Assembly: GCA_964490895.1 (NCBI GenBank)
Contig: CAZBEI010000102.1
Span: 1-11,496 of the forward strand
Length of the DNA stretch: 11,496 bases
Source of the DNA: JACRAO01 sp964490895
Lineage (GTDB): Bacteria > Bdellovibrionota > UBA1018
Direction of reading: 5' to 3'
How positions within the stretch are numbered: the stretch's first letter is position 1; each line of letters starts with the position of its first letter. Below the pieces are notes generated by a model, which saw only the letters and a list, made by a program, of their open reading frames with translations, was not told the origin of the DNA and ran no database searches. Below, piece after piece: positions 6,649 to 11,496 of the stretch. The translations under genes and the position numbers were made by a program.

Positions 6649-6859
6649 GCAGACTAATTCATGATTCAGCTTCTGTCAAAATTTTAATCAGTAAAAATGA
6701 CTGTTTTTTTTACAGTGTATAAAAAATCGACAGGGTTTTTATGGATTTCGGGCGTGCGTCCCGCGAGACTCACACTCAATCCCTTAAAACCAAAGGCATA
6801 AAACAAGCCTGTTTCTTAACAGACGGGGTCACGATCTTGCTTATATTAATAATAAGCAC
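6649..6859. other. Sparse intergenic region between the small ORF and the anchored hypothetical gene
   Basis: The 353 bp between purE and the gene at 6860 contain the minus-strand small ORF and then about 210 bp of low coding content. On the plus strand, TATAAA (6718-6723) has a poor ATGACT partner at 15-bp spacing. A 52-codon ORF (6741-6899) starts with AGGG 5 nt before its ATG. GTAAAAA and TTTTTAC form an A/T-only inverted repeat near 6691-6712, with no GC-rich stem. CTGTT-TCTT-AACAG (6809-6822) is a short hairpin. No known riboswitch or structured RNA could be recognised by eye. Confidence 0.5.
6651..6679 (-). promoter_or_regulatory. Candidate sigma-70 promoter for the small membrane protein
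   Basis: TTGACA is perfect at the -35 position, followed after 17 bp by TAGTCT, which matches the -10 consensus at only three of six positions. It points into the minus-strand small ORF. The weak -10 limits confidence. Confidence 0.4.
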
Positions 6860-6899
6860 ATGTGGAGAAGGTATTGGTTTTTCCTTATTTTTGCCTTAA
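6741..6899 (+). CDS. Low-confidence 52-aa ORF upstream of and overlapping the anchored hypothetical gene
   Basis: The ORF starts at an ATG with AGGG 5 nt upstream and a TATAAA box about 18 nt before that. Its first half is polar and basic, and residues 30-38 (VTILLILII) are hydrophobic. It overlaps the next gene by 40 nt in another frame. Its TAA overlaps a later in-frame ATG (6899) of that gene as TAATG. These are typical signs of coupling, but a reading frame of this size is also common by chance. No family is recognised. Confidence 0.22.
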   Translation: MDFGRASRETHTQSLKTKGIKQACFLTDGVTILLILIISTCGEGIGFSLFLP

Positions 6900-7252
6900 T
6901 GCTCATCTCACTCAGTTGGTTTTCCAACTATGTTGATCACCCTGTGAGAATTGCAAGTTCGACCGATTTTAAAGCTTTATGCGAAGAAGCCATTGGACAT
7001 TTAGAGCAACTTAAATTAAAAAATCTGGATAGCATTGGTCCAGCAAATGAAAACGGGTATCCGTCTGACTTTTTTAAGTATGCCATTAAGACTTTGGAAG
7101 ATGGGAAGAAGATTTTTTCAGCTCAAGGACTAAAAGCGCCTGTTTCTAAAATTCGCATTGAATTGCAAGCGGATGTAGAAGAAACCAGGTCTCCTGCGAA
7201 TGTGAATTCAGAGGGACAAGAAGGCGGACTTCAGTTAGAACCCATAGAATAA
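6860..7252 (+). CDS. Small membrane-anchored protein of unknown function
   Basis: This 130-residue protein begins MWRRYWFFLIFALMLISL, a basic start followed by one hydrophobic segment (about 5-22). It should be anchored in the inner membrane, with its soluble part outside the cytoplasm, or possibly be exported. The rest is hydrophilic, with a mixed-charge, probably helical middle (about 35-95) and an acidic, low-complexity tail ending GGLQLEPIE. No catalytic motif or family is recognised. No Shine-Dalgarno precedes ATG 6860; an alternative ATG at 6899 would remove most of the hydrophobic segment, so 6860 is preferred. It lies 65 bp upstream of the lytic transglycosylase on the same strand, which makes an envelope role plausible, but this is only context. 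Confidence 0.72.
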   Translation: MWRRYWFFLIFALMLISLSWFSNYVDHPVRIASSTDFKALCEEAIGHLEQLKLKNLDSIGPANENGYPSDFFKYAIKTLEDGKKIFSAQGLKAPVSKIRIELQADVEETRSPANVNSEGQEGGLQLEPIE

Positions 7253-7284
7253 GACGCTTTGCGTTACAATAAAGCAAATTGAAA

Positions 7285-7300
7285 CTAAAGGATTCTTTAG
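7285..7300 (+). repeat. 6-bp inverted repeat just upstream of the lytic transglycosylase gene
   Basis: CTAAAG-GATT-CTTTAG is a perfect 6-bp dyad ending 17 bp before the mltD-like start. In RNA it would form a small hairpin in the leader. It is AT-rich with no T-tract, so it is not a terminator; it could be an operator or chance. Confidence 0.25.
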
Positions 7301-7317
7301 GTTGACAGGTAACAAAG

Positions 7318-8676
7318 ATGACAAGAAACAGGACCAAACTTTACACTGGTAGGATGAGACGATCCCTTTTTGTACTCCCAGCGGTCTTCTTTTTTGGCTG
7401 TGCCCACCTCCACCCAACGCCCAAAAAAGACTCTGAAATAACAACAAAACTTGAGCCAACAGTGGTGATTGCTCCAGAAATCCTGCCTTCTCCCAATCCT
7501 AAAGAGATTGTCATTAGAGGCGTATCTTTGAAAAACAATCAATTTGATATTCCTGTGGCTGTGAATTCGAGAGTCGAATTTTGGGTGGATTATTTTACAA
7601 CACGTGGAAGACCCCACTTTGAAAAATACTTGGAGCGCTCAGATCTCTTTGTTCCGTACATCACTCCCATTTTAAAGCAAAAGGGCATGCCCGAGGATTT
7701 GGTCTATTTGGCGATGATTGAGAGTGGATTTAATAACCATGCCCGTTCTCGGGCGAAAGCAGTGGGACCTTGGCAGTTTATTTCTGGGACAGGGAAAAAA
7801 TTTGGGCTCATGGTAAATTGGTGGGTCGATGAAAGAAGAGACACTCGCAAATCTACTTTGGCAGCGATCGAGTATCTAAAGGTTCTTTATCAGCTGTTTG
7901 GAAGTTGGGAATTGACGATCGCTGCTTACAATGCAGGCGAGGCCAAAATTGCTCGCGCCATCCGCCGCTATGGCGTGAACGATTTTTGGGCGCTGTCACG
8001 GCATCGGTTTTTGAAACAAGAGACAAGGGATTATGTTCCTAAAGTGATCGCGGCTGCTTTTATTGCAAAGAATAGAGATTTATTTGGCTTCAATGTGTCT
8101 CCTGTGGCTCAAGACAAAGATCTTGCCACCCCTCAGGTGAGTAAAAAAGGAGAAATCACTGGGGTTGATCTCATCGAGTTTGAAATTCAAGCTCCTGCTG
8201 ATTTATTGAAAATCTCGAAAGCAGCTGAGCTTTCTTATCAAACGGTAAAAAGTTTAAATCCTGAGCTTTTAAGGTGGTGCACCCCTCCTGTGGGAGAGCT
8301 TTATCGCATCAAACTACCCACGAGTGTCAAAGATAGGTTTTTAGCCAATTACAATCACGAGGCATTTCCTAGAAAAATTGATTTTTTAACTTATAAAATT
8401 AAATCGGGAGAGACCCTTTTCAAAGTTGCGCGCCATTTTGGCATTCGAGTGGATCCGATTTCTGAGCTCAATCAGATTGCCCCAAAAACGCCACTCAGAG
8501 CGGGGACTAAGATTTTGCTCCCCATGCCCAATGATGCGACTCGAAGTTTAGCCTCGCTCGATCTGAGAGACTCTCCAGAAAAAAGACGTAAAGCTTATAG
8601 ATCCTATCGCGTCACTTATAAAAACAGAGAAGGTGTGCGGGTAAAACCCCTTCTTAAAAACAAAAGAGACACTTGA
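7318..8676 (+). CDS. Lipoprotein membrane-bound lytic murein transglycosylase, MltD-like
   Basis: Lytic transglycosylases cleave the MurNAc-GlcNAc bond of peptidoglycan, forming anhydro-MurNAc ends. The N terminus has a basic stretch, a hydrophobic core LFVLPAVFFFG and then Cys28, a plausible if imperfect lipobox, so a lipoprotein is likely. The SLT domain (about 110-255) has the catalytic glutamate in LAMIESGFNN (E135), then AVGPWQFISGTGKKFGL, AAYNAGEAKIARAIRRYG (202-219) and DYVPKVIAAAFIAKN. A middle segment (about 284-335) resembles the MltD linker region. One LysM domain for glycan binding covers about 357-402 (YKIKSGETLFKVARHFGI). MltD usually carries two or three LysM repeats, so this form is short. 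The tail is basic (KNREGVRVKPLLKNKR). ATG 7354 is an alternative start that would still keep the lipobox. Confidence 0.93.
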   Translation: MTRNRTKLYTGRMRRSLFVLPAVFFFGCAHLHPTPKKDSEITTKLEPTVVIAPEILPSPNPKEIVIRGVSLKNNQFDIPVAVNSRVEFWVDYFTTRGRPHFEKYLERSDLFVPYITPILKQKGMPEDLVYLAMIESGFNNHARSRAKAVGPWQFISGTGKKFGLMVNWWVDERRDTRKSTLAAIEYLKVLYQLFGSWELTIAAYNAGEAKIARAIRRYGVNDFWALSRHRFLKQETRDYVPKVIAAAFIAKNRDLFGFNVSPVAQDKDLATPQVSKKGEITGVDLIEFEIQAPADLLKISKAAELSYQTVKSLNPELLRWCTPPVGELYRIKLPTSVKDRFLANYNHEAFPRKIDFLTYKIKSGETLFKVARHFGIRVDPISELNQIAPKTPLRAGTKILLPMPNDATRSLASLDLRDSPEKRRKAYRSYRVTYKNREGVRVKPLLKNKRDT

Positions 8677-8709
8677 TAAGCGGCCTGAACTCGACCTATA
8701 AACAAGGTG

Positions 8710-9903
8710 ATGGCTTTAATTGTACAAAAATACGGTGGCACCTCGATCGGTTCTCCTGAGAGAATCAAGGCCGTCGCCCAGCATATCGAAAAGACTTTTA
8801 AGTCTGGCAACCAGGTAGTGGTTGTGGTCAGTGCAATGGGCCACACGACTGACGAACTCATTGCGTTGGCTCATCTTGTATCTTGTAAGCCTAAAAGTCG
8901 TGAAATGGACATGCTCCTCACAGCCGGAGAGCGAATCTCGATGGCCTTGCTCAGCATGGCTTTGGATGATCTCAAAGTCCCAGCACTTTCTTTGACAGGC
9001 TCGCAGACAGGGATCATCACAGATGAGAATCACTGTAGAGCTCGCATTCAGAAAATATCTGGCTCTCGAGTAAAAGATGCTCTGAGAGAGGGAAAAGTGG
9101 CAATCGTGGCCGGGTTTCAAGGAGTCAGTGAGTCTAAAGAGGTTACAACGCTTGGGAGGGGCGGATCAGACACCACTGCCGTTGCTTTAGCGTCTGTCCT
9201 TGGGGCTTCGCGCTGCGAAATTTTTACGGATGTACCAGGAGTGATGAGCGCAGATCCAAGGCTTGTTCCACAGGCCAGGGTCTTTTCGAAAATCACCTAT
9301 GATTTGATGATCGAAATGTCCTATCTAGGAGCTGGGGTTTTACATTATAGAAGTGTAGAATTGGCAAAACAGTTTGGAGTTCGCATTTGGGTTAAAAACA
9401 GTCTAAAGGAGAGCGAGGGTACAGAAGTGATGGATGAAAAAAAAGGAATGGAAGAATATCAAATAAAAGGAGTGACTTTTGATATTTCGAAAGTGCTTCT
9501 AAAAATCAACCTCATGCGTCCCACTGTGGCCTCGAGCATTTGGGATCTCTCTGCGCAAAAACACCTGAGTCTCTTTGCACCTCTTTTTTTTGATAGCAAA
9601 ATGTATTTTTATGTCGAAAAAAATTCAGTAGACGAGTGGAAAAAATCTTTAGATCAGCTTTCTTTTGATGGTTTTATAGAGAGCTTTGAGTTTGATTCCA
9701 ATCAAATCCCAGTGTCTTTGGTGGGGGACCGGTTTTTACAGGATGGGTTGGCTTTGTCTCAGGTGAGTACTATTTTATCGAAGAAAGAGATTTTTATAAC
9801 CCATGGGGTGGCTTCGCCTTTAGCAATCACTTTATCTATACCCCTTTCAAGGTACGAAGAAGCTGTCAAAATTTTGCATCAGCACTTTATAGAGGGGGAC
9901 TAA
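8710..9903 (+). CDS. lysC: Aspartate kinase (monofunctional, LysC-type)
   Basis: Aspartate kinase phosphorylates aspartate, the first step toward diaminopimelate, lysine, threonine and methionine. The 397-residue protein has a complete catalytic half: VQKYGGTSIGSPERI (5-19), VVVVVSAMGHTTDEL (36-50), LLTAGERIS (69-77), GFQGVSESKEVTTLGRGGSD (135-154), the FTDVPGVMSADPR segment (172-184) and YLGAGVLHYRSVELA (205-219). The C-terminal half has the length of the usual ACT pair (about 250-397) but is divergent. Typical glycine- and proline-rich ACT turns are replaced by segments such as MRPTVASSIWD and DRFLQDGLALSQ. A GTG at 8707 directly precedes the ATG; I chose ATG 8710. It lies 30 bp after the transglycosylase gene with no terminator visible. 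The enzyme call is firm; feedback behaviour cannot be read from sequence. Confidence 0.95.
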   Translation: MALIVQKYGGTSIGSPERIKAVAQHIEKTFKSGNQVVVVVSAMGHTTDELIALAHLVSCKPKSREMDMLLTAGERISMALLSMALDDLKVPALSLTGSQTGIITDENHCRARIQKISGSRVKDALREGKVAIVAGFQGVSESKEVTTLGRGGSDTTAVALASVLGASRCEIFTDVPGVMSADPRLVPQARVFSKITYDLMIEMSYLGAGVLHYRSVELAKQFGVRIWVKNSLKESEGTEVMDEKKGMEEYQIKGVTFDISKVLLKINLMRPTVASSIWDLSAQKHLSLFAPLFFDSKMYFYVEKNSVDEWKKSLDQLSFDGFIESFEFDSNQIPVSLVGDRFLQDGLALSQVSTILSKKEIFITHGVASPLAITLSIPLSRYEEAVKILHQHFIEGD

Positions 9904-9905
9904 AA

Positions 9906-10883
9906 ATGGAGAAAACAGTAGCCGTTTTGGGGGATTCTTGGGCAACATTGAGAATGATTGGGGATTTGCTTTTGCAAAATTTCAAAGTAATTTGGCTCAC
10001 GAGTGCTTCTCCTCGACTTTTGCAAGTCATGCCTGTGGTAGAAGAGGGGCCATGGCTCGGAGAGTTTGAAGAGTGGATTCAAAAATTCGAAATCCATCCG
10101 GGACCCTTAGAACAAGGCTCCTATTTGAGAGAGTTTAAAAATAAATCTTTTCATGAACTTTTTTTAGAAAAACCTCAAGTCCGATTTAAAGACCTCGATT
10201 TTTATGAAATTCAGCAGGCCTTGAGGGAACAGTTTTTAAAAAATAAAAATCTAACGCGGATCGAAGGGAGCTACTTGGAGGATATTTTGACTGAAGTGGG
10301 CGGGTCGAGTTCACTGGTTCTAGGGTCTGGAGAAAAAGTAGCTTGCGATGAGATTTTTATTTCAGATGCTGAGTGGGGGAGGCTCAGCCGAGTGATTTTA
10401 AAAAAAGGAGGAGTTCATTTGAAAAAAAATCAACATCCCCTTGGATTTATCCAGCTCTTATTTAAGCATTCTAAACCGATTGGAGAGGGCATGAGAGAGG
10501 CTTATTTTGGTGCTCTCAATAAAGAGGCTGGAGAAGAAGAATCCAAAGAAGTCTTTGGGTATTTTTTCTCTCAAGGCACTCAAAGCCTTTGGACTTTGGC
10601 TTTGAGTGAGAAAGAAATTGAGAGCAATCATGAAATTGGGAAAAAGATTAAAAAAATGAACCAAACTATAAATAAAATGTTTGATACCTTTTTGTCCTCT
10701 ATTGGAGAAGAACAGGTGCGATTAGTGGAACCCCTATTTTGTTATCAAGAGCCCTTTTATCAAACTCAAATCAAGTCTCTTGTTTTGTTGGGCGAACCCC
10801 TAGTAAAAAAACATAAATTTCTTCTACTTGATTTTGAGCGAGGATTTGTGCAGCCCACCGCAGTGTGTGCCCCGTTGTCATAA
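9906..10883 (+). CDS. Unrecognised protein with a Rossmann-like N terminus, coupled to aspartate kinase
   Basis: This 325-residue protein starts 2 nt after the aspartate kinase stop, with GAGGGGG 7 nt before its ATG (9892-9898), so they are almost certainly co-transcribed. Residues 4-32 read VAVLGDSWATLRMIGDLLL then FKVIWLTS. That is a beta-alpha-beta pattern like the start of FAD/NAD(P)-binding proteins, but GDSWAT replaces the glycine-rich loop. Around 138-165, GEKVACDEIFISDAEWGRL loosely recalls a region in flavin amine-oxidase-like proteins. There is no signal peptide or membrane segment. A degenerate oxidoreductase fold is possible, but I do not assign a function. The last 37 residues overlap the convergent comF-type gene by 113 bp. 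Confidence 0.8.
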   Translation: MEKTVAVLGDSWATLRMIGDLLLQNFKVIWLTSASPRLLQVMPVVEEGPWLGEFEEWIQKFEIHPGPLEQGSYLREFKNKSFHELFLEKPQVRFKDLDFYEIQQALREQFLKNKNLTRIEGSYLEDILTEVGGSSSLVLGSGEKVACDEIFISDAEWGRLSRVILKKGGVHLKKNQHPLGFIQLLFKHSKPIGEGMREAYFGALNKEAGEEESKEVFGYFFSQGTQSLWTLALSEKEIESNHEIGKKIKKMNQTINKMFDTFLSSIGEEQVRLVEPLFCYQEPFYQTQIKSLVLLGEPLVKKHKFLLLDFERGFVQPTAVCAPLS

Positions 10884-11466
10884 AGTCATCAACTAGAATA
10901 ATTTTTTTAAAAGGATGTTCTTGGATAGAGGCGTCCCACTGGATAGGTATTTGATTTTTCATTCTTTCTTGAGAGGATAGCTCAGCCTGCCTTTTTTGTT
11001 CGCAGAGTGTGGATTTGAGGAGCAGTGCAATTGGGATTTTTGTATTTTTACCTATCCAATGAGACAAAGTCAGTGCAGAAGATCCTCCCACTTTCCAAGA
11101 CCGTCTAAAACTTTGAGGGATGGGAACAATGGCCTGTGCGTGAGTGTTTTTAAGTTGAGAGATCCACTGAGCGTCTAGATTTAGGACTTGTCGACTAAAA
11201 AGCAGACCTCGCTTTTTCTTCCAAGTTCTCAAAATGGAATAAGTTTGTCCAATGAGTAAGTATTTTGCTAAAAAAAGCTTGATTTTAAATTCCTGATATT
11301 CTCCCATCCAAGGCCTTAGGCATTTTTGATTTTCACAGAGCAGTCCAGCACAGGAGCGACAGAGAGGAGGGCATAATACGAGTGAATTTTTGCAGTTTTT
11401 ACAAAGTGGAAAACTTTCAAAATGGAGAGAACCCCTGCAGTGGATGCACCGAAACCAAAAACTCAT
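10771..11466 (-). CDS. ComF family phosphoribosyltransferase-like protein
   Basis: ComF/GntX-type proteins join an N-terminal zinc-ribbon-like region to a phosphoribosyltransferase (PRTase) domain and are linked to DNA uptake in competent bacteria. In non-competent lineages their role is unclear. The 231-residue length is normal. The cysteine-rich start has CIHC (7-10), CKNC (22-25), CPPLCRSC (32-39) and CENQKC (44-49). The PRTase domain has VPIPQSFRRSWKVGGSSA, KRQAELSSQERMKN and the PRPP loop IILVDDFMTTGHTL (189-202). The family segment usually reading RGFNQ is VGGSS here. The gene starts 30 bp from the window edge. Residues 195-231, including TTG of the PRPP loop, are antisense to the end of the neighbouring gene. 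Confidence 0.92.
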   Translation of the reverse strand: MSFWFRCIHCRGSLHFESFPLCKNCKNSLVLCPPLCRSCAGLLCENQKCLRPWMGEYQEFKIKLFLAKYLLIGQTYSILRTWKKKRGLLFSRQVLNLDAQWISQLKNTHAQAIVPIPQSFRRSWKVGGSSALTLSHWIGKNTKIPIALLLKSTLCEQKRQAELSSQERMKNQIPIQWDASIQEHPFKKIILVDDFMTTGHTLRWAAQILAQNQVEEIYVFLLGVRPTKQET

Positions 11467-11476
11467 GGGGATGGGT

Positions 11477-11493
11477 GATGCAAGGATTGTGCT
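11477..11493 (-). promoter_or_regulatory. Sigma-54-like element just upstream of the comF-type gene
   Basis: The minus strand reads CTAGCACAATCCTTGCA, which matches TGGCAC-N5-TTGCA except for the first G of the -24 GG pair. That G is strongly conserved, and the predicted start would fall almost on the ATG at 11466, leaving no leader. It is recorded as a weak candidate only. Confidence 0.2.
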
Positions 11494-11496
11494 AGA

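Noticed and set aside
6825..6842. Possible second sigma-54 promoter (GG-N10-GC with TTGCTT) before the anchored hypothetical gene
   Set aside because: Only the GG pair and the -12 half match; the CAC after GG is replaced, and the predicted start would leave an 8-nt leader.
7302..7307. Perfect TTGACA as the -35 of an mltD promoter
   Set aside because: No -10-like sequence occurs at 16-18 bp spacing, and the predicted start would fall inside the coding region.
8716..9120. 134-codon ORF antisense to lysC
   Set aside because: It lies wholly opposite a canonical kinase domain, with low-complexity, His/Cys/Arg-rich content and no family resemblance.

Overview
The window looks like an ordinary chromosomal segment of a Gram-negative bacterium with modest GC content. 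Evidence for this is a lipoprotein-type lytic transglycosylase, a secreted M19-family dipeptidase, a sigma-54 activator and housekeeping genes typical of Proteobacteria-like genomes. The gene mix and protein style are compatible with Bdellovibrionota or former deltaproteobacterial lineages, but that is an impression and no marker here proves it. No insertion sequence, phage gene, CRISPR array or integration site is visible.

Layout. Positions 1-72 (minus) are a tRNA-Val(CAC). Next come two minus-strand genes, an M19 dipeptidase-like exported protein and, upstream of it, a compact sigma-54 enhancer-binding protein (EBP) with no N-terminal sensor domain. The EBP is preceded by a near-perfect -24/-12 promoter and, about 70 bp further upstream, a short dyad suited to an activator site. 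Further upstream on the same strand lie tsaC/sua5 and murF, which overlap by 20 nt. A gap of under 40 bp separates murF from the divergent plus-strand pair purK-purE, which also overlap by 20 nt.

A sparse region of about 350 bp follows. It holds a candidate tiny membrane protein on the minus strand and a candidate 52-codon ORF on the plus strand. Then comes a plus-strand run: a small anchored protein of unknown function, an MltD-like lytic transglycosylase, aspartate kinase and an unrecognised protein with a Rossmann-like start. The last of these overlaps the convergent comF-type gene by 113 bp, including part of the comF PRPP loop. No clear intrinsic terminators were found.

How the genes fit together. 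MurF builds the peptidoglycan precursor, MltD cleaves the glycan, and aspartate kinase feeds the aspartate pathway (diaminopimelate, lysine, threonine, methionine). The M19 protein may process peptides in the periplasm. PurK and PurE carry out the two-step carboxylation of purine synthesis, and TsaC starts t6A tRNA modification. The least ordinary part is the EBP-dipeptidase unit. It combines a self-directed sigma-54 promoter, an upstream dyad, and a 7-bp hairpin that buries the dipeptidase start codon, with an eight-codon leader ORF ending at that codon. The combined interpretation as a self-amplifying, translationally gated unit is inference.
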